Source: JAFGDH01 sp964447525
Lineage (GTDB): Archaea; Aenigmatarchaeota; Aenigmatarchaeia; QMZP01; QMZT01
Direction of reading: 5' to 3'
Assembly (NCBI GenBank): GCA_964447525.1
Contig: CAYUSU010000003.1
Coordinates: 1-47,049, forward strand
DNA length: 47,049 nt
The notes below the pieces were generated by a model. That model had not been told where the DNA came from. It saw nothing but the letters and a program-made list of their open reading frames with translations, and did not search any database. The position numbers were made by a program, and so were the translations under genes. This document shows positions 33,271 through 41,353 of the stretch, one piece after another (positions within the stretch are counted from its first letter, which is position 1; each line of letters starts with the position of its first letter).

Positions 33271-34426
33271 CGTTATAGGAGCTATTTTTGGTCAGACCGA
33301 GGGTTTGCTTGGATCTGACCTCGATCTGAGGGAATTACAAAGAACCGGTAGAATAGGAAGAATTGAGGTAAACGTTAAATCTGAAAGGGGAAATTCTTCA
33401 GGGGAACTTATAATACCCAGTTCTCTCGATTCTGCGGAAACTGCACTGATTGCGGCAACCCTCGAAACCATAGAAAGGGTTGGGCCCTGTGCAGCGAGGA
33501 TAATACTGAAATCTGTCGAAGATACTCGAGCTCTTAAAAGAAAACAGGTTTTGGAAAAGGCAAAAATGATACTCAAAGAACTACTTGATAAGGGAATACC
33601 GGACACGATAAAAATCACTGAAGAAATAAAGGAAGAGATCAAAACCTACGAAGTTACAACATATCAAAAACTTCCGTGTGGTCCAAGTATCATGGAATCT
33701 GATGAAATAATAGTGGTCGAAGGAAGGGCGGATGTTATAAATCTCGTGAAATACGGGATAAAAAACGTCATAGCCTTTGAGGGAAGTTCCGTACCTCCTG
33801 CTATAGTGAGTCTGATGAAAGAAAAAATCACTATAGTATTCGTCGACGGTGACCGGGGAGGAGAACTGAATCTTAAGGGACTTCTGGAAACTGCTGAAGT
33901 TGACTATGTTATTCAGGCACCCGATGGAAAAGAAGTGGAAGAACTCTCGAAAAAGGAAATTTACAAATCACTCAGGAATAAAATATCCGTCTCTCAATTC
34001 AAGATGGAAAATCCGGCAATGTTCGGTAAAGTTTCTTCAAATACAAAGAGAACAACAACGAGATCAACTTTATCCCCAACTACCACTTCATCGACAAAGA
34101 CGGAAACAAAAACAGTTGCAAACAAATCAGAAACCATAGATGAAAAACAGATGTCTGTCTTCAAAAAAACACTTGAAGAACTTATAGGAACAAGGGCGGC
34201 TTGTATATTCGATTCAGAATTTAACCTTCTCGGTAAAGTTCCGGTTAAGGAATTGGAAAATGTTTTGAAAACTGTAGATCAACCATTCGCGGTCGTGTTT
34301 GACGGGAAGATTGATTACAATTTAGATTTCGTTGCCAAGAAAAAAGGAATTAAGTTTCTTGTTGGTATGGAAAAGGAAAACCTAAGGTCTTCAATAACAC
34401 TACTTTCGAGAGAAAATCTCAAATAA
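33191..34426 (+). CDS. dnaG: Archaeal DnaG (Toprim primase-like protein)
   Basis: This 411-residue archaeal DnaG has its conserved N-terminal domain (SIKYVIKAQIDAKGVIEKPDVIGAIFGQTEGLLG). The Toprim domain follows at about 170-260 with E177 in VVEGRAD and the metal-binding DGDRGG at 219-224. The protein makes RNA primers in vitro and is known as a component of the archaeal exosome. A Ser/Thr/Lys-rich linker (about 285-320) precedes the C-terminal domain. GGAGG lies about 9 nt before ATG 33191, which decides the start against ATG 33182. It converges on the OB-fold gene at a strong hairpin. Confidence 0.93.
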   Translation: MSKLAPTSIKYVIKAQIDAKGVIEKPDVIGAIFGQTEGLLGSDLDLRELQRTGRIGRIEVNVKSERGNSSGELIIPSSLDSAETALIAATLETIERVGPCAARIILKSVEDTRALKRKQVLEKAKMILKELLDKGIPDTIKITEEIKEEIKTYEVTTYQKLPCGPSIMESDEIIVVEGRADVINLVKYGIKNVIAFEGSSVPPAIVSLMKEKITIVFVDGDRGGELNLKGLLETAEVDYVIQAPDGKEVEELSKKEIYKSLRNKISVSQFKMENPAMFGKVSSNTKRTTTRSTLSPTTTSSTKTETKTVANKSETIDEKQMSVFKKTLEELIGTRAACIFDSEFNLLGKVPVKELENVLKTVDQPFAVVFDGKIDYNLDFVAKKKGIKFLVGMEKENLRSSITLLSRENLK

Positions 34427-34427
34427 G

Positions 34428-34448
34428 GTAGCGGGTTTCACCCGCTAC
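34428..34448. terminator. Bidirectional hairpin terminator
   Basis: GTAGCGGGT-TTC-ACCCGCTAC is a perfect 9-bp stem with a 3-nt loop, followed on the plus strand by TTTTAATTATTTTT. It overlaps the stop codon of the convergent OB-fold gene and can serve both transcripts. Confidence 0.7.
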
Positions 34449-34833
34449 TTTTAATTATTTTTAAATTTTCTCTTATAGGTATAACTTCTAACTCACCATT
34501 GTATATTTGAACATCCCCTATGATGTTCACTTCATCCCCATTTTTCATTTCACGTATATTCACATTTTTCATTCCCAGTAACTTCACGGTATCTTCCCAT
34601 AAAACAATTTTAACAGAACCAGTGCGATCTTCCAGATCAAAAAATACGTGACCGTTACTTGTTTTCACATCAGTGACAACACCGCTTACGTTCACGGCAC
34701 TCCCGACAAATGTCCTGTCTAAATCACCTATATTCACGTGAATATAATTCACATGATTCAAAACAACATACAGCATAGAAAGACAAACCAACAAGCCGAT
34801 AATACAAAAAAATGTTAAATTAGTCTCTTTCAT
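34438..34833 (-). CDS. Membrane-anchored OB-fold protein
   Basis: This 131-residue protein has an N-terminal membrane helix (FFCIIGLLVCLSMLYVVL, about 8-25). A single OB fold of the nucleic-acid-binding type follows: AVNVSGVVTDVKTSNGHVFFDLEDRTGSVKIVLW and GDEVNIIGDVQIYNGELEVIP. The fold is the same type as in tRNA-synthetase and RecG OB domains. Because the helix is at the N-terminus with few positive charges inside, the OB domain probably faces outward. It begins 1 bp after the stop of the RNA ligase gene. Confidence 0.75.
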   Translation of the reverse strand: MKETNLTFFCIIGLLVCLSMLYVVLNHVNYIHVNIGDLDRTFVGSAVNVSGVVTDVKTSNGHVFFDLEDRTGSVKIVLWEDTVKLLGMKNVNIREMKNGDEVNIIGDVQIYNGELEVIPIRENLKIIKSSG

Positions 34834-34834
34834 G

Positions 34835-35383
34835 TTAACACATCAATTCAAATGTAGATATATCTTCATACACAGGTCCGTTAGGTGTTAATGTACTCTT
34901 TTTCAATTTCACGTTCTTCACTTCCATTTCACCTATATTCACGTTTTTATATTTCTCTATTTTTTTCATTATCAATTCTTTGTTTTTTCCCGATCTCACT
35001 CTCCCTATAGTTAGATGAGGTGAACTATTACCATTATTATTAAAACCAATTTTAGAGCCTATATTTTCCGATAATGAGATAAAATCCTCGCGTCCAGTAC
35101 CCATCCCTATCCATAATGTTCTAACGTGATTCATGCTCCCAAAAAAAGATACGTGCTTGAATGAAATTTTGAAAATTTTCGTTTTATTACATACTTCAGA
35201 AACATTTTCACACAATAGCTTCACGTCATCTTCATCAATTTCACCGAGAAATTTCAATGTTATATGAAGGTTTTCCGGTTCCACGAATTTTACGTCTAAA
35301 TCCAAATTCCTGAAATCATTTATAATTCTTCTCGCTTCGTGTGCTATGTCTTTGTCTATATCTATAGCGATAAAAGACCTCAT
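34835..35383 (-). CDS. thpR: RNA 2',3'-cyclic phosphodiesterase / 2'-5' RNA ligase
   Basis: This 182-residue 2H-phosphoesterase has two HxT motifs, HITLKFLG at about 43-50 and HLTIGRV in the second half. The family opens 2',3'-cyclic phosphates and can form 2'-5' links in RNA. It was first found as an enzyme acting on spliced tRNA halves. I chose MRSFIAIDI at 35383 as the start over an ATG three codons upstream. It is in an operon with the OB-fold protein and divergent from the AAA+ gene. Confidence 0.88.
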   Translation of the reverse strand: MRSFIAIDIDKDIAHEARRIINDFRNLDLDVKFVEPENLHITLKFLGEIDEDDVKLLCENVSEVCNKTKIFKISFKHVSFFGSMNHVRTLWIGMGTGREDFISLSENIGSKIGFNNNGNSSPHLTIGRVRSGKNKELIMKKIEKYKNVNIGEMEVKNVKLKKSTLTPNGPVYEDISTFELMC

Positions 35384-35471
35384 AATAAACAATAAATTGA
35401 ATTTTTAATATAAATTACTTTAGATAACTTCACACATAAATATAAATTTTCATGTTAAAATATATGAAATT

Positions 35472-36551
35472 ATGAAATCAAAATCCAAATCAGGTGAACA
35501 ATATATGAAGTTGTTTGAATGGCGAGAGAATCCATTCAATTTCAAAATACTACCGGAACTTTTTGTTGGGTACTCCAATGAATTGAACAACATATCAGGC
35601 GTTCTTGAAAACAAGGAAAAATTTTCCCTCCTGATAGGACCAACCGGTTCGGGAAAAACCACATTACTTCGTCACATGTCCAGAAAATTCACCAAAAAAT
35701 ATATGATTTATTATTTACCAAAACCACCAAAGGATCCAACCGATTTAATAGGGATATTCACAAAATATTTGGGTGGTGGTATATTTGACAAAATGTTTTC
35801 ACGTGAAAAGAACATAACATTATACAATCTGAGTGAATGGATTAACAAAAAACTTAATGAAAATGAACTTTTCATTTTTTTCGATGAAAGTCATGAAGCA
35901 TCCATCGAAACATTGGAATGGCTCAGAACGATTGTTGACCAAGTTGACGGTTTATCCGTGATACTTTCCGGTTTGCCTGTATTGGATTCACTTCTGAAAG
36001 AACAACTGGAAACATTCACGTGTAGGATAAATACAAAGATAGAACTAACCAATCTCACACGTTCCGAGACACGTGAAATGATTAAGAAAAGGATAGAATG
36101 GGTAGGCGGAGATGATATAAAACCGTTCACTTCGGAAGCTATAGACCACGTTTATGACATGACCGGAGGCTTTCCCAGGGAGGTAATAAGGGTATGCAAT
36201 GGTCTCGTGAAGAAGGCGCTGGAAAAAAATATATCAACAATAGATGTGAACTTCCTGAATGAAGTTGAGAGCGGAAGCGTGAAGAGGGTTTCATTAAATT
36301 CACTCGATGGGATTCCAGTCAGGCAAAGATCCATACTTGAATTACTCAGCGGAAGAGGATCAATGACACCCAATGAAATAGTGGCAAATATGGATCTGAG
36401 CGAATACAAGGATAAGCACAACGCAGTTCGTTCAGTGAATAATATACTGAAAAGATTGCTTAAGGACGAGTTTCTTACTAGAAAGGGTAAAGGAAAAAGC
36501 TATCAGTATATGGTGTCAGAAAAGATAAAAACATTGCTTGTTAACAAGTAA
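35472..36551 (+). CDS. ExeA/Orc1-like AAA+ ATPase with winged helix
   Basis: This 359-residue ATPase has Walker A GPTGSGKTT at 56-64, Walker B LFIFFDESHEA (about 133-143) and a sensor region VILSGLPVL. An AAA lid (TGGFPREVIRVCNGL) and a C-terminal winged helix (MTPNEIVANMDL to KSYQYMVSEK) follow. The domain order is like Cdc6/Orc1, but the sequence is nearer to the ExeA/MshM-type ATPases. It may bind DNA and act in replication, segregation or regulation. An AAATATAAAT box about 29 bp upstream supports ATG 35472. Confidence 0.8.
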   Translation: MKSKSKSGEQYMKLFEWRENPFNFKILPELFVGYSNELNNISGVLENKEKFSLLIGPTGSGKTTLLRHMSRKFTKKYMIYYLPKPPKDPTDLIGIFTKYLGGGIFDKMFSREKNITLYNLSEWINKKLNENELFIFFDESHEASIETLEWLRTIVDQVDGLSVILSGLPVLDSLLKEQLETFTCRINTKIELTNLTRSETREMIKKRIEWVGGDDIKPFTSEAIDHVYDMTGGFPREVIRVCNGLVKKALEKNISTIDVNFLNEVESGSVKRVSLNSLDGIPVRQRSILELLSGRGSMTPNEIVANMDLSEYKDKHNAVRSVNNILKRLLKDEFLTRKGKGKSYQYMVSEKIKTLLVNK

Positions 36552-36599
36552 CCTTAAATATTTTATTCCCATATTATAACTATCTTTAGGAGGATTAAC

Positions 36600-36860
36600 A
36601 TGGAAGAAAGAGTAAGAAGCAGACAACTTGTAGGAAAGGTTTTGGTTTCAGAAGAAACCGGAAAGAAGTTCGGTGTTGTGGGAGATATTGATTACATAGT
36701 AGAATCAGGAGAACTGATAAACATAGTCTTGGTTGAGCCCACGAAGCATACGTCTGAACTGAATCTTCACGAAGATGACAAAAGAAGGGTTTTAGTTCCG
36801 TTCTCAGCAGTTAAGTCTGTGGGTGATTTTGTGATAGTCACAGAGAAGGACATAGTTTAA
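36600..36860 (+). CDS. PRC-barrel domain protein
   Basis: This 86-residue protein is a stand-alone PRC barrel (RQLVGKVLVSEETGKKFGVVGDIDYIVE and LVPFSAVKSVGDFVIV). Archaeal single-domain PRC-barrel proteins include CdpB, which works with SepF in cell division, but others act elsewhere. I cannot tell which this is. AGGAGG lies about 5 nt before the ATG. It starts 48 bp after the AAA+ gene. Confidence 0.85.
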   Translation: MEERVRSRQLVGKVLVSEETGKKFGVVGDIDYIVESGELINIVLVEPTKHTSELNLHEDDKRRVLVPFSAVKSVGDFVIVTEKDIV

Positions 36861-36930
36861 TCCCATCGGACTCTTGAATTTTGAATTTATTTATTTTAAT
36901 ATAAATTTGACCCCGTCAATAATAATTATT

Positions 36931-37245
36931 ATGAACAGAGAAAAATACTACAAAAATACTGTTATTAACACTTTAAAGATATTTAATTGCTTAAAAGATC
37001 ATGAAAAGGAAGGAGAAGGCTTTTTAACCATTTCTAAGATATCTAAAATCACTAAATTGCATAAATGGACAGTTTCTAGGACTTTGGATCTTTACATGCA
37101 TACATTCATTGAAATGATAATACCGGAAGGCTTTGAGGATGTCGGTTTACAGATAAAATTCATTAGGCTTAAAAATCCAGATATGACCAAAGAACAAGTC
37201 CTACGTGTATTGAAATTTAATAGAATAATGAAAAACAGGAATTAA
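36931..37245 (+). CDS. Winged-helix-like small protein
   Basis: This 104-residue basic protein has a probable HTH, FLTISKISKITKLHKWTVSRTLDLYM (about 29-54), followed by a short strand pair and a basic helical tail. I do not recognise a family beyond a winged helix. ATG 36931 is preferred over an upstream in-frame ATG that would add a non-conserved Ile-rich stretch. An AATATAAAT-type box lies about 30 bp upstream. It is convergent with radA, 11 bp away. Confidence 0.6.
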   Translation: MNREKYYKNTVINTLKIFNCLKDHEKEGEGFLTISKISKITKLHKWTVSRTLDLYMHTFIEMIIPEGFEDVGLQIKFIRLKNPDMTKEQVLRVLKFNRIMKNRN

Positions 37246-37256
37246 ACCTCACTTTT

Positions 37257-38195
37257 TTAATCCCTCACCCCATCGGTGGAAACAGTGAAAACGGCTTCCC
37301 CTTCGGGTAATGACGGAGAGTCTATAAGTTTGGCTACTCTTTTGGTACCCTTTGATTTTCTAAGATACAAACGGAATGTCGCCTGATGACCTAAAATATG
37401 GCCGCCTATCGGAGCTGTCGGATCCCCGAACAAAACATCCGGTCTTGACATTACCTGATTTGTTACATAAACTGCTAAATTATTGACATCCGCTAATTTT
37501 TGAAGCTGGTGAAGATGCCTGTTAAGTTTTTGTTGCCTGTTCGCCAGCGTTCCCCTACCCGTATAATCAGATCTGAAAGAAGCCGTGAGGGAATCCACTA
37601 TTATGAGTTTCACTGGTTCATTCTTCAGAATCTCACTTGCTTTGTCAGCTAATAATACCTGGTGATCAGAGTTATATGCCCTAGCGACAAAAACGTTTTC
37701 CATCGCTTTTTTCGGGTCAATACCCATCGCTTCTGCCATCTGTTTTATTCTTTCCGGTCTGAATGTTTGTTCAGTGTCTATGAATATACATTTTCCGTTG
37801 AAACCACCTTTTTCTTTGGGTAGCTGTACGATAACAGCTAACTGATGCGCAAGTTGGCTCTTTCCTGAACCAAATGCTCCGTGAGCTTCCGTGATCGCTT
37901 GGGTTTCTATCCCACCGCCAAGCAAATCATCCAATGCCTTTGACCCGGTGGAAAGCTTCCCGACAGTCTCCCTTCTTTTCATAACACTCTCTGCTGTCTC
38001 GAAACCCATTTTCATGTTCGCTCTCGCACTTGCGATTATTTTGTTTGCTGTCTCGACACCGATTCCTGTTTCGGCAGAAATCTCACCCGCGGAAGCCGCT
38101 GCTATAGTCATTAAATTATCATAACCACATTCCTTTAATTTCTCGGCGGTCTTTTCTCCAACACCGTCAAGATTTTCTATTTTTTCTTCAGCCAT
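37257..38195 (-). CDS. radA: RadA recombinase
   Basis: RadA is the archaeal Rad51/RecA homologue that performs strand exchange. The 312-residue protein has an N-terminal helix-hairpin-helix domain (about 7-60), the GFETA polymerisation motif at 64-68, Walker A GAFGSGKSQ (106-114) and Walker B LIIVDSLTA. The loop GRGTLANRQQKLNRHLHQLQKLAD and TNQVMSRPD are also present. It has no intein. The gene lies 42 bp behind the RPA gene on the same strand. Confidence 0.96.
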   Translation of the reverse strand: MAEEKIENLDGVGEKTAEKLKECGYDNLMTIAAASAGEISAETGIGVETANKIIASARANMKMGFETAESVMKRRETVGKLSTGSKALDDLLGGGIETQAITEAHGAFGSGKSQLAHQLAVIVQLPKEKGGFNGKCIFIDTEQTFRPERIKQMAEAMGIDPKKAMENVFVARAYNSDHQVLLADKASEILKNEPVKLIIVDSLTASFRSDYTGRGTLANRQQKLNRHLHQLQKLADVNNLAVYVTNQVMSRPDVLFGDPTAPIGGHILGHQATFRLYLRKSKGTKRVAKLIDSPSLPEGEAVFTVSTDGVRD

Positions 38196-38237
38196 CAGAT
38201 CACCTCATAATAATTATTATAACAATAATTTTAATAT

Positions 38238-39263
38238 CTAACCATTTCCAACAGGAACCAATTCATTCAGCATATCATTCATTTTTTTCTTCACGTCAAC
38301 TTCACCAACTTCATTGACAACAAATTCCAGCTTCTCAGTGAACTGGCTGAACTTCACTCTGCCTGTCATCATAAACTCCTTTCCTATCGAATTAATATTA
38401 TCATACATTGAAAGCACATCGTCTGAAAATGTTTTTTTCAGTTCTTCGGCACCTTTCCCTATCAGTCTTTCTGCAACATTTCCGAAGAAGACCGCTCTTA
38501 TATTCCCGGAACCATCATCTATTATACCGGACAGAACCATCCTGTATTTCGGTTCAACTACTCCATGCTCCTTACATGACCAAGTCCCACCCTTGTTTTC
38601 CAGTCTGGTTTCACATTGCGGACATATTTCAAAAAACGGGTTTCTTTTGAAAAGCTGTATTAATGAAGCCCTTGTTTGGTTGTTTTCTCCTTCCTTGAAA
38701 TCATATATTACTTTGTTTTTGACCTTTTCGAAATCCTGTTCTATTTCAGCTCTTTCAGGGACATCTATCTCAACATTTTCCAGCTTTCCTATTTTACCTG
38801 TTTTTGTGATCCTTAATTCACAATTACCCCGGTTATCCTCCCTCACAAATCCGTTTAATATTTCTACTACATCACCTTCATTGATGTTCATCCCATCGAA
38901 AAGCTGTATGTCGTTGTTCCACAGGGAAAAACGTATTGTACCAGTCTCGTCCCCAATTATTACATTTTTGACGGAACCGGTTTTTCCGCTTCTTTCGAAA
39001 TCTCTTTTATCAAAAATTTGAACAATTCTCCCCACGACATCTACAGACCTCATACCGGAAACTATATTTTTAATTTTCAGTTGTCTTTTTGTTTCTTTCA
39101 GAAGGCTTACCCCAAGTTCGTTCCCCACTATGTAAGCCGCTCCTTCCGGAGACACCAATCCTGAAAGTTCATCCTGTTTCCCCTCTATCATCTTTTTGAT
39201 TTCTTGTTCTGACTGGCCGGATTTTTTCGATATCTCTTCTATTATTTTATCAATTGAAAGCAT
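38238..39263 (-). CDS. Replication protein A (ssDNA-binding)
   Basis: This 341-residue protein binds single-stranded DNA. It has an N-terminal helical part, then OB folds (VDVVGRIVQIFDKRDFERSGKTGSVKNVIIGDETGTIRFSLW and a later one). A zinc motif CPQCETRLENKGGTWSCKEHG (about 218-238) precedes the last OB domain, as in archaeal and eukaryotic RPA large subunits. No separate RPA subunit genes are adjacent. It stands between the secretion ATPase gene and radA, in one leftward run. Confidence 0.93.
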   Translation of the reverse strand: MLSIDKIIEEISKKSGQSEQEIKKMIEGKQDELSGLVSPEGAAYIVGNELGVSLLKETKRQLKIKNIVSGMRSVDVVGRIVQIFDKRDFERSGKTGSVKNVIIGDETGTIRFSLWNNDIQLFDGMNINEGDVVEILNGFVREDNRGNCELRITKTGKIGKLENVEIDVPERAEIEQDFEKVKNKVIYDFKEGENNQTRASLIQLFKRNPFFEICPQCETRLENKGGTWSCKEHGVVEPKYRMVLSGIIDDGSGNIRAVFFGNVAERLIGKGAEELKKTFSDDVLSMYDNINSIGKEFMMTGRVKFSQFTEKLEFVVNEVGEVDVKKKMNDMLNELVPVGNG

Positions 39264-39302
39264 AATTAAAGATGGAGAAAAAACTATAAAAGCATTGATT
39301 GT

Positions 39303-40991
39303 TCATTCCATTAATTTCAGACCAGTTGATGATTCCCATAACCTATCGATCTTTTTCTTTGCTTTGTTTTTGTATGGTGGAATATCATTATTTACCCAAT
39401 TCATCAGGGTCTTTGGTTCTTTGTAATAAAGATTTACAAGTTTGCACACATCGTTAAATTCTGTTATATTGTTTTTGATCATCCATTTTACGATATTTGT
39501 TCTTTTTTCCATATCATTTTTCATCTCTTCACTTGACATTCCTCTTTCGAATGATATTTTTTTGAGAAGATATGACTCATCTATGTTTTTAGAGAACGTA
39601 TCTACAGAGGGCATCCAGGAAAAAGATTTTATCGTGTGTGGGGTCCCGGTTTTTGGGTCAACTGATTCAATCTCCACGGTGTTTTTCACCCTTCTTGCGG
39701 ACTTGCCTCTTTCCTTTGCTGTCGTCATTACAATGATCAGATCAAGGGTTTCTATGAGACTTGGTGAAAGTTCTATTGGCGGGCTTTCCAACCTCTTGAT
39801 AACATCTTCCAGTGATCCCGCGTGAATCGTCCCTATGGAAGAATGGCCCGATGCCATGCCTTGGAACATGACGTAAGCTTCCTTCCCCCGAACCTCACCA
39901 ACTATCACATAATCGGGGTTCTGCCTGAAGGATTCCTTCAGAAGTTCGAAAAGAGTCACTTCTCCGTAAAGCCTTCCTCCAGGACCCGGTACACCGAAAC
40001 CCGTTCTGGAAACTGCGGGTATCCAGTTTTCGTGAGGAAGATTCAGTTCCCTTGTATCTTCTATGCTTACTATCTTGTCTTCCGGGGGTATGAACATGCT
40101 TATACAATTAAGGAAGGTTGTTTTTCCTGTTGAAACACCCCCGCAGATGAGTATTGATAACTTGGATTCTACTATCATCCATAGATAAGCCATCATTTCC
40201 GGTGAAGTTGTTTTAAGGTTTATGATGTCTACCGGAGAAAACGGATTGATCCTAAACTTACGGATGGAAAACGTTGGACCATGCGTTGTTACGTCCTTAG
40301 CTAGGGTAGCCTGTACCCTGGAACCGTCAGGAAGTGACCCATCAAGTAACGGTTTCGCATAAGAAATATATCTTCCGCATCTTTCTGCCAGTTTTATAAC
40401 AAAATTATTTAGGTGATCTGCATTATCATACACTATATTGGTTTCCAGTGAACCGAATTTTCTATGTACGATAAAAACCGGTATGTTAAATCCGGGACAT
40501 CCGATATCCTCGATATAAGAATCATGAAGAAGACTCTCTATCTCATTCAATCCTACAAAGTCTCTGTATACATGATATATTATTTTCAGATAAGTATCGG
40601 TTTCCAGTACGATTCCCTCGTCCTCCAAAACCTTCTCTATCTTTTTTTGTATGTATTCAAGTGTTTTTCCACCTTTCTTTATTTTGGTGAGATCAATGTC
40701 GAGCAGGTCGAGAACGTCTTTCTTTACCATTTCTAGTATGTCTTTCTCTTTCTTATTGAGAACCGGTTCTATTACGTCATATGCAAGGGCCTTCTTTTCC
40801 GTGTTCCATTTTATGTGGGCATAAATGAATGGTTCAAGCAGGGGGTATTTTATGTCTATTTCCGAAGCCTTTATTTTTTTGGGAAAAAAAATCAGATGCC
40901 TGGGTTCCTTGAGAACGATTGAAGGGTATTTAACCTTCCCTTTAAACATTATTTTTTTTATCTTTCCTCTCAACAACCCTCGGAGGTTCAT
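39303..40991 (-). CDS. Type II/IV secretion-type ATPase (GspE/TadA family)
   Basis: This 562-residue ATPase powers assembly of archaeal type IV pili or related filaments at the membrane. It has Walker A ICGGVSTGKTTFLNC, the Asp box IEDTRELNLPHENW, Walker B NPDYVIVGEVRGKEAYVMFQGMASGH and the His box SIGTIHAGSLEDVIKRLE. The long N-terminal domain is as in archaeal family members. No membrane platform protein is beside it. Its start overlaps the S26e stop by 4 bp, suggesting translational coupling. Four pilin-like proteins elsewhere in the window are possible substrates. Confidence 0.92.
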   Translation of the reverse strand: MNLRGLLRGKIKKIMFKGKVKYPSIVLKEPRHLIFFPKKIKASEIDIKYPLLEPFIYAHIKWNTEKKALAYDVIEPVLNKKEKDILEMVKKDVLDLLDIDLTKIKKGGKTLEYIQKKIEKVLEDEGIVLETDTYLKIIYHVYRDFVGLNEIESLLHDSYIEDIGCPGFNIPVFIVHRKFGSLETNIVYDNADHLNNFVIKLAERCGRYISYAKPLLDGSLPDGSRVQATLAKDVTTHGPTFSIRKFRINPFSPVDIINLKTTSPEMMAYLWMIVESKLSILICGGVSTGKTTFLNCISMFIPPEDKIVSIEDTRELNLPHENWIPAVSRTGFGVPGPGGRLYGEVTLFELLKESFRQNPDYVIVGEVRGKEAYVMFQGMASGHSSIGTIHAGSLEDVIKRLESPPIELSPSLIETLDLIIVMTTAKERGKSARRVKNTVEIESVDPKTGTPHTIKSFSWMPSVDTFSKNIDESYLLKKISFERGMSSEEMKNDMEKRTNIVKWMIKNNITEFNDVCKLVNLYYKEPKTLMNWVNNDIPPYKNKAKKKIDRLWESSTGLKLME

Positions 40992-41239
40992 TTTCTTACC
41001 TTTTTTACGATTTTTCTGTGTCTTGCGCAGGCCGGGCAGGCATAAGACTTTGTTGTGGAAAGGGTGGCTCTTCGTCCAAGTTCCTTCCTTAGAAGCGGAT
41101 CAGATATAGTGAAACCCCTGTAAACGGGAAACGTCTTGTACTTGGGAACCATTTTTCCGCAGAAGGTGCATGGTATTGTACCTTCCTTTCCTCTGCTCTT
41201 CGTGTGCTGCCAACCTCTTTTGTAGAATCCTTTTGTCAT
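40988..41239 (-). CDS. Ribosomal protein S26e-like
   Basis: This 83-residue basic zinc protein has CTFCGKMVPKYK near residue 23 and CPACARHRKIVKKVRK at the end. The spacing and the DPLLRKEL segment resemble ribosomal protein S26e of the small subunit, found in eukaryotes and some archaea. The assignment rests on these motifs. If right, the gene has patchy distribution in archaea and may help place the organism. It is the first gene of the run that continues with the secretion ATPase. Confidence 0.65.
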   Translation of the reverse strand: MTKGFYKRGWQHTKSRGKEGTIPCTFCGKMVPKYKTFPVYRGFTISDPLLRKELGRRATLSTTKSYACPACARHRKIVKKVRK

Positions 41240-41353
41240 ATCTTACTCCTCTATAATATATTTTCCCTCGTAATATAAATTGAAATTATCTAGGAACAAT
41301 TCAGGTAATTAGATAAGTAAGCGAATAAATTTAAATATACAATTATCTTGACG

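Noticed and set aside
34430..36130. Frequent CACGTG and ACGTGAA strings across the OB, ThpR and AAA+ genes.
   Set aside because: They fall mostly inside coding sequence in phases that encode common dipeptides such as Asn-Val and Arg-Glu. I cannot separate them from codon usage by eye.
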